Shown here piece after piece: positions 7,126 to 14,300 of a DNA stretch of 17,152 nt. The stretch is from positions 1-17,152 of the forward strand of contig NZ_CALIJA010000065.1 of the NCBI RefSeq assembly GCF_938017615.1, given 5' to 3'. Numbering within the stretch: position 1 is the first letter of the stretch; each line of letters starts with the position of its first letter. The translations under genes and the position numbers were made by a program. Source of the DNA: an uncultured Campylobacter sp. Lineage in GTDB: Bacteria > Campylobacterota > Campylobacteria > Campylobacterales > Campylobacteraceae. Under the pieces are notes generated by a model. It did not search any database and was not told where the DNA came from. It saw only the letters and a list, made by a program, of their open reading frames with translations.

Positions 7126-8124
7126 TTACTTTGCGCTTTTATCTATTTTATTTGCAGAATTTTGCTTGCCGTGGGCGTTTTTTAAATTTACGCTCGCGGA
7201 ATTTGCGTCCGCCGCGCCGCCGTCTTTACTGCCTTTTTTATCGCTGCATGCCGTGCCGCAAAGCTCGGCGACATATTTTTGCGGATCTGCATAGCAAAGC
7301 GCGCAGTTTTTGGCAAGATCGCGGATCTTTAAAATATAATCCTGCCTCTGCGTGACCGAGATCGCTCCGCGCGCGTCAAGGACGTTGAACGTGTGCGCCG
7401 CGAGCATGCAGTAATCATACGCAGGAAGCGCCAGGCCGTGCTTTAGGATACTTTTGCACTCGCCGAAGCAGTTTTCAAACTGATTAAAAAGCATCGCGGT
7501 ATCCGCAAGCTCGAAGTTGTATTTGCTAAACTCGAACTCGCCCCTTTTATGCACGTCGCCGTAGGTCACGAGCCCCGCCTTATCGTCCCAGACGATGTCG
7601 TAAACGTCGTCTTTGTTTTGCAGATACATCGCCAAGCGCTCAAGCCCGTAGGTGATTTCGCCGCTTATGAGCTCGCACGTGATGCCGCCTACCTGCTGAA
7701 AATATGTAAACTGCGTCACCTCCATGCCATCCAGCCAAACCTCCCAGCCAAGCCCCCAGGCCCCCAGCGTCGGGCTCTCCCAGTTGTCTTCTACGAAGCG
7801 GATATCGTGGCTTTTAAGATCGAGCCCGAGCTTTTCCAGGCTTTTTAGATAGAGCTCTTGGATATTATCCGGGCTCGGTTTTAAGATCACCTGAAACTGA
7901 TAATACGCGCCCAAGCGGTTTGGGTTTTCGCCGTAGCGCCCGTCTGTGGGGCGACGCGAGGGTGCTACGTATGCCGCGCGCCAAGGTTTGCCTCCTAAGC
8001 TGCGCAAAAAGGTAGCCTGATGATAGGTGCCTGCGCCTGCGGGCATATCGTAGGGCTGAACGAGCAAGCAACCCTGCTCGTGCCAGTAGTTTTGAAGCGT
8101 CAAAATAATCTGTGAAAACGTCAT
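7126..8124 (-). CDS. glyQ: Glycyl-tRNA synthetase alpha subunit with extra C-terminal tail
   Basis: Catalytic subunit of the alpha2-beta2 bacterial glycyl-tRNA synthetase (class II). Motifs: TFLRSLG (38-44), RAAYVAPSRRPTDGRYGENP (49-68) and GEITYGLERLAMYLQ (155-169). The conserved part ends near residue 290 (KYVAELCG), which is the normal family length. Residues 291-332 form a Lys/Ser/Asn/Ala-rich tail that I do not recognise as part of the family. glyS is not in the window. AAAGGA precedes the ATG. Confidence 0.97.
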   Translation of the reverse strand: MTFSQIILTLQNYWHEQGCLLVQPYDMPAGAGTYHQATFLRSLGGKPWRAAYVAPSRRPTDGRYGENPNRLGAYYQFQVILKPSPDNIQELYLKSLEKLGLDLKSHDIRFVEDNWESPTLGAWGLGWEVWLDGMEVTQFTYFQQVGGITCELISGEITYGLERLAMYLQNKDDVYDIVWDDKAGLVTYGDVHKRGEFEFSKYNFELADTAMLFNQFENCFGECKSILKHGLALPAYDYCMLAAHTFNVLDARGAISVTQRQDYILKIRDLAKNCALCYADPQKYVAELCGTACSDKKGSKDGGAADANSASVNLKNAHGKQNSANKIDKSAK

Positions 8125-8157
8125 TTTTATCCTTTTATCGATATGTAAATTTAAATT

Positions 8158-8628
8158 TTATCTTCCAAAGCGCTTTTCAAAGTCCGTTTGAAAAGCGCTT
8201 TGAAGCTTCGAACTTTCAAAAAATTTCCAAATTTCAGCCCAGTATTCGCCAGCTCTCGTAGGCTCGTTCGCAAAATCAAAAACCGCGTAATCACCCACTT
8301 CAATACGTAATTTATCGCAGGTTTCATCGCGCTCATTTTTGCAGCACTGATTTGCAGATTCGCAAGCTTCGTCGTGGCTTTCTTTATGGTGTTCCTCCTT
8401 CGAGCAAGTGCCTATTAGCACGGAGTATTCGCCATGCGCGCCGTTTTCATAGTCGTAATACGCAGCATAAATTTCGTTTTTCGTGGCGCTGCTTCTGCTA
8501 GCGTTAAATTTTAAAAACTCGCCCCACAAATTTGCGATCACCCCTCGCCCGCTCATCTCATCTGCGTTATTCGTGCGAGCCTTTAGCCCACAAATTTCAA
8601 AGCCTTCGCGCAATTTTAAAATTTTCAA
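8158..8628 (-). CDS. GyrI-like effector-binding domain protein with Cys/His-rich insertion
   Basis: A 156-residue protein whose two halves resemble the GyrI/AraC-type effector-binding fold: residues 1-74 (GFEICGLKART, IYAAYYDYENGAHGEYSVLIG) and 108-156 (VGDYAVFDFA, WAEIWKFF, DFEKRF). Between them, residues 75-104 form an insertion with C75, H80, H81, H85, C89, C95, C96 and C104, possibly a metal site. The start is TTG at 8628, three bases after the purE stop; no ATG is suitable. Function is unknown: the fold usually senses small amphipathic molecules. It sits between purE and glyQ, where C. jejuni also has a small unknown gene as far as I recall. Confidence 0.75.
   Translation of the reverse strand: MKILKLREGFEICGLKARTNNADEMSGRGVIANLWGEFLKFNASRSSATKNEIYAAYYDYENGAHGEYSVLIGTCSKEEHHKESHDEACESANQCCKNERDETCDKLRIEVGDYAVFDFANEPTRAGEYWAEIWKFFESSKLQSAFQTDFEKRFGR
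8166..8202. repeat. Perfect 16-bp hairpin at the 3' end of the GyrI-like gene
   Basis: CAAAGCGCTTTTCAAA (8166-8181) and its exact reverse complement (8187-8202) flank a 5-base loop GTCCG. It lies inside the last 15 codons of the GyrI-like gene, just before the glyQ leader. No U-run follows on either strand, so it may be an RNA-stability or processing element rather than a terminator. Confidence 0.6.
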
Positions 8629-8631
8629 AGT

Positions 8632-9132
8632 TTAGCCCTCAAGCAGCACTTCGATCTGCTCGGAGTCCTTTTTCAGCGCCTCCGCTTTTGCCGCGCGATC
8701 CGCCTTTAGCTTCGAGCTTAGCACCTCGTCGCTTAGGGCTAAAATTTGCACCGCTAGATACGCCGCGTTTTTTGCGCCCGCCTTGCCGATCGCAAGCGTC
8801 GCGACGGGGATACCCGCAGGCATCTGCACGGTCGAATACAGCGCATCTACGCCGCTAAGCGCGCTGCCGCCGAGCGGAACGCCGAGCACCGGCTTGGTCG
8901 TATTCGCAGCGACCGCTCCAGCAAGATGCGCCGCCATGCCCGCCGCGCAGATGAAAACCTGCGCGCCCTTTTTCTCGGCATCCGCGACGTATTTAGCCGT
9001 GCGGGCGGGGCTTCTGTGCGCCGAAGAAACGATCATCTCGTACGCCACGCCGAATTCGTTTAAAATTTTAGCCGCCTCGTAAACGACCTCGTAATCGCTC
9101 TTTGAGCCCATTATTATAGAAACAAATTTCAT
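8632..9132 (-). CDS. purE: N5-carboxyaminoimidazole ribonucleotide mutase PurE (class I)
   Basis: Converts N5-CAIR to CAIR in purine synthesis. The 166-residue protein shows GSKSD (9-13), SAHRSP with the catalytic His H39, CAAGMAAHLAG (62-72) and SGVDALYSTVQMPAGIPVAT (93-112). I chose the ATG at 9132 over one 24 bases upstream because AAAGGAG lies 6 bases before it, it forms an ATGA overlap with the upstream gene, and proteins of this family start close to the IIMGSxSD strand. purK is not in the window. Confidence 0.97.
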   Translation of the reverse strand: MKFVSIIMGSKSDYEVVYEAAKILNEFGVAYEMIVSSAHRSPARTAKYVADAEKKGAQVFICAAGMAAHLAGAVAANTTKPVLGVPLGGSALSGVDALYSTVQMPAGIPVATLAIGKAGAKNAAYLAVQILALSDEVLSSKLKADRAAKAEALKKDSEQIEVLLEG

Positions 9133-10397
9133 TCTATCTCCTTTCTTAAAAAGCAAAACTCCGCGAGCTTCGCGGGCAGCTTAATCTCATTTAAATTGCC
9201 GCTGTGAATCTCGCTAAATTCCTTACCGCTACGGCTTTGCAGCCTCTTAAATTTTAAATATGGCTTGCCGTCAAGCTCAAAAATTTCGCCGATCTCATTA
9301 TCGCAAGCGCAAATTTCAAAGCCGCGCGGAGCGAAAATTTCATACGAAACGCCTGGCAAAATTTTATCTTTGACGCTTATAAACTCGCCGTCTTCGCTGA
9401 TAGCGCAGACCTGATGCGTGCCAAGCTCAATACTGCGGTCTAAATTCTGCGTATCCTCTCGCTCGTATGGTCGCTTTATCAAATATCCGTCGCTAAAGCC
9501 GCGGTTTTTAAGCGTCGCGATCTCGCGCTCGTAAACGCCGGCCTCAAATTTATCGCTCGCGGCATCGTCGATCGCCGCGCGGTAGGCATTTGTAGCGCAT
9601 GCGACGTAGTATTCGCTCTTGGTGCGCCCTTCGATTTTGAAGCTGTCGATCGCGCCCGTTTGCATGATCTTTTGCACGTGCGAAATGAGGCTAAGATCCT
9701 TCGCGTTCATTACGAAAGTCCCCTCCCCTTCGCGCTCTTGCAAGCGAAAAAGCGCGCTGGTTTCGGAATTTTTCGCGTAAAGCTCATAGTTAAATCTGCA
9801 GTCGTTCGCGCAGCTTCCGCGGTTGCTGAAGCGCCCGCTTTGCACCGCGCTAACAAGACAGCGCCCGCTGTATGCGAAACACATCGAGCCGTGCACGAAA
9901 ATTTCAATCTGCAAATTTGGAATTTTATCCTTGATCTCTACGGCGTCTTTGAGCGTCATTTCGCGCGCCGCGACAATGCGTACGGCGCCCAGCTCCGCCC
10001 AAACCTGCGCATCCAGATAATTTAGCACGTTGGCTTGGGTAGAGACGTGAATCGGGATTTGCGGCGCTACGGCTCGCGCAAGGCTCGCGACGCCTGGGGT
10101 GGCGATTAAAATTCCATCCACGCGCAGATCGCGAAGAAATTCCAAATGCCTTTTGATGTTTCCTAGCTGGCCGTTGGTCGCAAAGCCGTTTACGGTCGCA
10201 TAGAGCTTCTTGCCGCGCTCGTGCGCGTACGCGACGCCCTGCGCGAAGCTTTCTTTGCTAAATTCCTTCGCGCTTCGCTGGCGCAGCGAAAATGAGCCGG
10301 TGCTTGCATACACGGCGTCCGCGCCGTAAGCCAGGGCGATTTTTAGTTTCGTTAAATTCCCAGCAGGAGCTAAGAGTTCGGGTTTTTTCAAATACAT
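9129..10397 (-). CDS. trhP: U32-family tRNA hydroxylation protein (TrhP/YegQ-like)
   Basis: A 422-residue U32 'peptidase' family protein. The signature EIFVHGSMCFAYSGRCLVS is at 165-183; C173, C180, C196 and C200 are the likely iron-sulfur ligands. E. coli TrhP of this family makes 5-hydroxyuridine at tRNA position 34; the length and single U32 core fit TrhP better than the longer rRNA enzyme RlhA. First gene of the minus-strand run, with a -10 element at 10420-10425. The ATG at 10397 has AGGA only 1 base away; a TTG two codons later (10391) has AGGA at the ideal 6-base spacing and would give the common start MKKPELLAPAGN, so the true start may be 10391. Confidence 0.88.
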   Translation of the reverse strand: MYLKKPELLAPAGNLTKLKIALAYGADAVYASTGSFSLRQRSAKEFSKESFAQGVAYAHERGKKLYATVNGFATNGQLGNIKRHLEFLRDLRVDGILIATPGVASLARAVAPQIPIHVSTQANVLNYLDAQVWAELGAVRIVAAREMTLKDAVEIKDKIPNLQIEIFVHGSMCFAYSGRCLVSAVQSGRFSNRGSCANDCRFNYELYAKNSETSALFRLQEREGEGTFVMNAKDLSLISHVQKIMQTGAIDSFKIEGRTKSEYYVACATNAYRAAIDDAASDKFEAGVYEREIATLKNRGFSDGYLIKRPYEREDTQNLDRSIELGTHQVCAISEDGEFISVKDKILPGVSYEIFAPRGFEICACDNEIGEIFELDGKPYLKFKRLQSRSGKEFSEIHSGNLNEIKLPAKLAEFCFLRKEIE

Positions 10398-10419
10398 TCC
10401 TAGTGATTTTTTAAGCGCG

Positions 10420-10425
10420 ATTTTA
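10420..10425 (-). promoter_or_regulatory. -10 element for the trhP-rplS run
   Basis: On the minus strand TAAAAT is followed by CGCGCTT, giving a predicted start about 16 bases upstream of the trhP ATG. The same 13 bases TAAAATCGCGCTT occur before the YciI-like gene at 14267-14279, which supports it as a promoter core. No clear -35, as usual for Campylobacter sigma-70 promoters. Confidence 0.5.
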
Positions 10426-10426
10426 C

Positions 10427-10432
10427 TACAAT
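10427..10432 (+). promoter_or_regulatory. -10 element for the PHP gene
   Basis: TACAAT on the plus strand, about 30 bases before the PHP start codon. It is one base away from the opposing -10 at 10420-10425, so the two polymerase footprints overlap completely. Confidence 0.45.
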
Positions 10433-10462
10433 TTAGCCAAAATTTTATTTAAGGAGCAGTTG

Positions 10463-11251
10463 ATGCGAGCCGATCTACACAACCACACCTATCTTTGCAA
10501 CCACGCTAACGGCGAGCCGCGACAGTATTTGGAAGCAGCGATCGCACGAGGCATAGAAATTTTCGGCTTTGCGGATCATGCGCCGATGAACTTCGATCAA
10601 AAATACCGAATGAGCTTCGAGCAGATGGAGCTTTACGAGCGGATGATTAGGGATCTGCGAGATGAGTTTAGCGGGCGGATCGATGTGCGACTAGGATACG
10701 AGGTCGATTTTATGACGAAAAAAGAGCTAATGGATGAGCGGATTTTCGCGCGCGAGGTTGATTATCTCATCGGCTCGGTGCATTTTTTAAACAACTGGGG
10801 CTTTGATAACGAGGAATTTTTAGATCAATGGAGCGGGCGCGAAATAGACGACGTTTATCGAGAATACTTTGCGCTGATCTGCGCGCTGTGCAAAAGCGGC
10901 AAATTCGACATTCTAGGGCATATGGATCTGATTAAAATTTTTAAATTTACTCCGAAAAAAGATATTAGAGTTTTAGCTGGCGGCGCGATAAACGCGATCA
11001 AAAAAAGCGGCATCGTCGTGGAGCTAAACTCCGCGGGGCTTCGCAAGCCCGCGAATGAAATTTATCCAAGCGACGCGCTTTTGGCTATGCTAGCGGATGC
11101 AGACGTGCCGATCACGCTTAGCTCGGATGCGCACTCGGTTGCCCAAGTAGCGCTAAACTACGATAAAATTTACGCCAAAGCGCGCGAGTTCGGCTACGAG
11201 CGGATCGCAGTTTTCAAAAATCGCGAGCGGCAGTTCGTAAATCTGGCGTAA
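10463..11251 (+). CDS. PHP-domain phosphatase, HisJ (histidinol-phosphatase)-like
   Basis: A 262-residue PHP-fold metal phosphoesterase. Metal ligands expected for the family are visible: H6 and H8 (DLHNHT), H14, H39 (FADHAP), E80 (GYEVDF), H107 (GSVHF), H153 (LGHMD), D222 and H224 (SSDAHS). The pattern and length fit the HisJ/HisK histidinol-phosphatase branch, but Campylobacter usually has a HisB with its own phosphatase part, so the substrate is open. ATG 10463 is chosen over a TTG one codon earlier because AAGGAG (10451-10456) is 6 bases before it. It is divergent from trhP. Confidence 0.85.
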   Translation: MRADLHNHTYLCNHANGEPRQYLEAAIARGIEIFGFADHAPMNFDQKYRMSFEQMELYERMIRDLRDEFSGRIDVRLGYEVDFMTKKELMDERIFAREVDYLIGSVHFLNNWGFDNEEFLDQWSGREIDDVYREYFALICALCKSGKFDILGHMDLIKIFKFTPKKDIRVLAGGAINAIKKSGIVVELNSAGLRKPANEIYPSDALLAMLADADVPITLSSDAHSVAQVALNYDKIYAKAREFGYERIAVFKNRERQFVNLA

Positions 11252-11289
11252 ATTTTAACGGCAGCCGCTTTTAAATTTAAAAAGGCGCG

Positions 11290-11317
11290 GCGCCGCAAAT
11301 TTTAAAAATCGCGGCGC
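11290..11317. terminator. GC hairpin after the PHP gene
   Basis: GCGCCGC (11290-11296) and GCGGCGC (11311-11317) form a 7-bp stem with a 14-base A/T-rich loop, 38 bases after the PHP stop. There is no U-run, so termination ability is uncertain. Confidence 0.3.
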
Positions 11318-11356
11318 GCAAAACGGCGCAGATAAAGTCGAATTTCAACTAAATAA

Positions 11357-11365
11357 TGTTAAAAT
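11357..11365 (+). promoter_or_regulatory. Extended -10 promoter of glnA
   Basis: TGTTAAAAT, an extended -10 (TGn followed by TAAAAT at 11360-11365), 46 bases before the glnA start. It resembles TGCTAAAAT before the YciI-like gene. No sigma-54 site was seen upstream of glnA. Confidence 0.5.
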
Positions 11366-11380
11366 CCGCCGTTAAATTTA

Positions 11381-11394
11381 GCCCGAATACGGGC
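11381..11394 (+). promoter_or_regulatory. Small leader hairpin in front of glnA
   Basis: GCCCG (11381-11385) and CGGGC (11390-11394) form a tight stem with a 4-base loop, a few bases before the AAGGAA ribosome binding site (11401). CCGCC at 11366-11370 can pair alternatively with GGCGG at 11392-11396, so two exclusive folds exist. A regulatory role is speculation. Confidence 0.3.
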
Positions 11395-11411
11395 GGAAAA
11401 AAGGAAAAAAT

Positions 11412-12839
11412 ATGGGAAAATTTGTTAATGACGTGAAGGAATTTTTTAAATTTTGCGATGAAAACGAGGTCGAGTTCGTGGATTTTAGATTTACCGATCT
11501 AAAAGGTACCTGGCACCACGTCGCTTACAACTACAAGCGCTTGCCGAAGGATTTCGCCGACGGAATTCCATTTGACGCTAGCTCGGTAGCGGCGTGGCAG
11601 CCGATCGATAAATCCGATATGATGCTAAAGCCCGACGTGGAGACGGCGTTTTTGGATCCATTTACCGCGGACGTGACGATCATCGTCATCTGCGACGTTT
11701 ACGATATCTATAAAAACGAGCTTTACGAAAAATGCCCGCGCTCGATCGCTAAAAAAGCCGAGCAGTTTCTACAAACCACGGGGCTTGGAGATACCTGCTA
11801 TTTCGGGCCGGAGAATGAGTTTTTCGTTTTCGACGACGTAAAGATCATCGACGATATGAACTGCGCGATGTTTAAGGTAGATACCGAAGAGGGGCATTGG
11901 AACAGTGGTAAAAATTACAAAGACGGCTTTAACAGCGGCCACCGCCCGGGCGTAAAGGGCGGCTACTTCCCCGTCCAACCAGTCGATTCGATGGTCGATC
12001 TGCGCGCCGAAATGCTAAAGGTGCTTGAACAGATCGGGCTTGAGACCTTCATCTGCCACCACGAAGTAGCACAAGGACAGGGCGAGATCGGCGTTAAATA
12101 CGGCACTCTCGTCGAGGCTGCCGACAACGTGCAAAAATACAAATACGTAGTAAAGATGGTCGCGCACCTAAACGGCAAGACCGCGACTTTTATGCCAAAG
12201 CCGCTCTACGGCGATAACGGCAGCGGAATGCACGTGCACCAATCGATCTGGAAAAAGGGCAAAAATACCTTTTACAAAAAGGGCAACTACGCAAATTTAA
12301 GCGACGCGGCAAGATGGTATATCGGCGGCGTGCTAAAGCATGCGCGCAGCGTCGCGGCGTTTACGAACCCGAGCACCAACAGCTACAAGCGCCTGATCCC
12401 GGGCTTTGAGGCGCCGTCCATTCTAACTTATTCGAGCCAAAACCGCTCCGCTTCGATCCGCATCCCTTACGGCAGCGGCGAGCACTCGGTGCGCGCGGAG
12501 ATGCGCTTCCCCGATAGCACTGCGTGCCCGTATTTGGCATTTGCAGCGATGCTGATGGCGGGAATCGACGGTATCAAAAACAAAACCGAACCGGTGGGGC
12601 CGATGGATGAGAATTTATTCAAGCTGCACCTGGATGAGATCCGCGAACGCGGCATCGAGCAGCTTCCGCACACGCTTCGCGGCAGCCTAGAGGCGGTGAT
12701 CCGCGATAATGAGTATCTGCGCCCAATAATGAGCGAGCTTTTTATCGAAACCTATCAGCATTTTAAATTTGAAACTCAGGTTTGGCCTTACGAGGCGCGC
12801 CCTACGCCGTTTGAGTTTGCGACGAATTATTCGTGCTAA
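11412..12839 (+). CDS. glnA: Glutamine synthetase type I, non-adenylylatable form
   Basis: Makes glutamine from glutamate, ammonia and ATP; dodecamer in the cytosol. The 475-residue protein has FDASSVAAW (GSI N-terminal loop with DGSS-like motif), FGPENEFFVF, CHHEVAQGQGEI, MPKPLYGDNGSGMHVHQS and NRSASIRIP. In the adenylylation loop the E. coli NLYDLP is replaced by ENLFKLH: F403 (codon 12618-12620) stands where the modified Tyr should be. H. pylori GlnA is reported to have the same Phe, so the enzyme is probably not controlled by adenylylation. AAGGAA precedes the ATG. Expressed from its own promoter. Confidence 0.98.
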   Translation: MGKFVNDVKEFFKFCDENEVEFVDFRFTDLKGTWHHVAYNYKRLPKDFADGIPFDASSVAAWQPIDKSDMMLKPDVETAFLDPFTADVTIIVICDVYDIYKNELYEKCPRSIAKKAEQFLQTTGLGDTCYFGPENEFFVFDDVKIIDDMNCAMFKVDTEEGHWNSGKNYKDGFNSGHRPGVKGGYFPVQPVDSMVDLRAEMLKVLEQIGLETFICHHEVAQGQGEIGVKYGTLVEAADNVQKYKYVVKMVAHLNGKTATFMPKPLYGDNGSGMHVHQSIWKKGKNTFYKKGNYANLSDAARWYIGGVLKHARSVAAFTNPSTNSYKRLIPGFEAPSILTYSSQNRSASIRIPYGSGEHSVRAEMRFPDSTACPYLAFAAMLMAGIDGIKNKTEPVGPMDENLFKLHLDEIRERGIEQLPHTLRGSLEAVIRDNEYLRPIMSELFIETYQHFKFETQVWPYEARPTPFEFATNYSC

Positions 12840-12849
12840 GGCTAAATTT

Positions 12850-12891
12850 TATGCCGCACTGCCGGAAAATTCCACTGGGCGATGCGGCATA
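12850..12891 (+). terminator. Stem-loop directly after glnA
   Basis: TATGCCGCA (12850-12858) pairs with TGCGGCATA (12883-12891), a 9-bp stem with a 24-base loop that itself contains GGAAAATTCC (12864-12873). It starts 10 bases after the glnA stop. The lack of a U-run leaves intrinsic termination uncertain. Confidence 0.4.
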
Positions 12892-12899
12892 GAGCCTTG

Positions 12900-12938
12900 G
12901 AATTTTAAAATTTCGCCGAGTGCGAACTTTTAAAATTC
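12900..12938. repeat. Long near-perfect hairpin between glnA and comEC
   Basis: Left arm GAATTTTAAAATTTCGC (12900-12916) and right arm GCGAACTTTTAAAATTC (12922-12938) are reverse complements except for one mismatch, with a 5-base loop CGAGT. The right end is 30 bases before the comEC GTG start. It could act in both directions as a terminator, or hide the comEC start. Confidence 0.6.
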
Positions 12939-12967
12939 TACCGCATGCGCGAACTTAAATACCGCCC

Positions 12968-14221
12968 GTGAAGCTTCAACTCTTTTACCGTAAACGTGAA
13001 ATTTTATACTTTCTGCTCATTTTACTTGGAATTTTATCGATAAACCTAGGCGTGAAATTTTATGAGCTCAAAGAATTCCGCGCGAAAAACTACGCTTTTT
13101 ACGACGCGCAACTTTTAAACGCCTACGCCAAAACGAACGAGCGCGGCCGCACCTACACGGTGCTAAAGCTCAAAACGGCGGATTTTACCCTCTACACGAC
13201 TGCCGGGCTCGGGCGGGAATTTCACCGCTTCGCGCGCGTAAATATCGGCATCGTAACGAAAAACGTAAAATTTTTAGATTTTTTAAAGCAGCGCTTTTAC
13301 GCGCCAAATTTTAAAATTTCAGCCGAGACCGCGCCCTCTGGGGCAAAATGGTGCGCGATAAGCTTCGTTCGCGCCCAACACGAAGATGAGATGACGGCGG
13401 ATCTTTACTCCGCGCTGTATTTTGCGACCGAAATTTCAAAACCGCTGCGCGCCAGCGTGACGAACTGGGGTATAGCGCACATCATCTCGATCAGCGGCTT
13501 TCATCTGGGCATTATCTTTAGCACGGTCTTTCTGCTTGCAATGCCGATCTACCGCTATTTTCAGGATCGCTATTTTCCGTACCGCAGCGCTAAGCGCGAT
13601 CTTAGCGTCTTTGTGATCGTGCTAATGAGCGGATATCTCTTCGTGCTTGATTTTACGCCGAGCTTTCTGCGCTCGCTTGCGATGTGCTGCGTGGGATTTT
13701 ACCTAGCGATGCGAAATTTCTACGTACTTAAATTTACGAATCTCTTCTTAACGATCGCGCTTCTACTTGCGTTTTTCCCGCACTTAGCCTTTTCGATCGG
13801 ATTTTATTTCTCCTGCCTCGGCGTACTGTATATTTTCCTCTACCTGCACCATTTCGCACCTAAATTTAAGCTCTGGCAAAACGTCATACTTTTCAATCTC
13901 TACGTTTGGCTCAGCATGAACGTAGCGGTCTATTATTTCTTCCCGACCGCTTCGCTGCAGCAGCTTAGCGTAATGCCGCTAGGATACGTGTTTGTAATCT
14001 TTTATCCGCTAAGCATCTTTTTGCATCTATTCGGGCTCGGCGGCGCGCTCGATACGCCGCTGCTTGCGTTTTTAAACTTTGCGCTGCCGAGCTTTCAGGC
14101 GCAAATTCCGCCGCTTCTTTTAGCGCTCGCAAACATCTGCGCGCTTGCTGCGATAAAGCTTCGCTACGCAGCAGTTGCATGCGCGATAATCGGAATTTCG
14201 CCGATATTTTTTATAACGTAG
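12968..14221 (+). CDS. comEC: ComEC/Rec2-type DNA-uptake channel, short form
   Basis: Inner-membrane channel for single-stranded DNA during natural transformation. The 417-residue protein has an N-terminal membrane helix (about 11-29), a soluble OB-like segment (about 40-130), then the competence domain with HIISISGFHLGI (171-182), PSFLRSLAM (231-239) and SIGFYFSCLGVLY (276-288), and many hydrophobic helices. It lacks the C-terminal metallo-beta-lactamase-like domain of Bacillus ComEC, as is common in epsilonproteobacteria to my knowledge. Start GTG 12968: a stop lies just upstream (12956-12958) and there is no ATG; no ribosome binding site is visible, suggesting weak or regulated translation. 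Confidence 0.88.
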   Translation: MKLQLFYRKREILYFLLILLGILSINLGVKFYELKEFRAKNYAFYDAQLLNAYAKTNERGRTYTVLKLKTADFTLYTTAGLGREFHRFARVNIGIVTKNVKFLDFLKQRFYAPNFKISAETAPSGAKWCAISFVRAQHEDEMTADLYSALYFATEISKPLRASVTNWGIAHIISISGFHLGIIFSTVFLLAMPIYRYFQDRYFPYRSAKRDLSVFVIVLMSGYLFVLDFTPSFLRSLAMCCVGFYLAMRNFYVLKFTNLFLTIALLLAFFPHLAFSIGFYFSCLGVLYIFLYLHHFAPKFKLWQNVILFNLYVWLSMNVAVYYFFPTASLQQLSVMPLGYVFVIFYPLSIFLHLFGLGGALDTPLLAFLNFALPSFQAQIPPLLLALANICALAAIKLRYAAVACAIIGISPIFFIT

Positions 14222-14227
14222 CGCGCG

Positions 14228-14247
14228 AAAATTCCAGCGGGAATTTT
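14228..14247. terminator. A/T-flanked hairpin after comEC
   Basis: AAAATTCC (14228-14235) and GGAATTTT (14240-14247) enclose a tetraloop AGCG, 7 bases after the comEC stop. The T-rich right arm gives it a weak terminator look; the stem has only two G-C pairs. GGAATTTTAT is repeated directly at 14255-14264. Confidence 0.35.
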
Positions 14248-14263
14248 ATCCGTTGGAATTTTA

Positions 14264-14272
14264 TGCTAAAAT
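14264..14272 (+). promoter_or_regulatory. Extended -10 promoter of the YciI-like gene
   Basis: TGCTAAAAT, with hexamer TAAAAT at 14267-14272 followed by CGCGCTT, exactly as in front of trhP. Predicted start about 20 bases before the gene. Confidence 0.5.
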
Positions 14273-14300
14273 CGCGCTTCAAATCTCACAAAGGATCAAA

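Noticed and set aside
7549..7848. 99-codon plus-strand ORF
   Set aside because: Antisense to glyQ motifs 2-3; no ribosome binding site.
9660..10025. 121-codon plus-strand ORF
   Set aside because: Antisense to the U32 signature region of trhP; explained by codon bias of the real gene.
14253..14300. Longer N-terminus for the YciI-like protein
   Set aside because: Overlaps the predicted promoter, has no ribosome binding site and is not part of the family; ATG 14301 is better.
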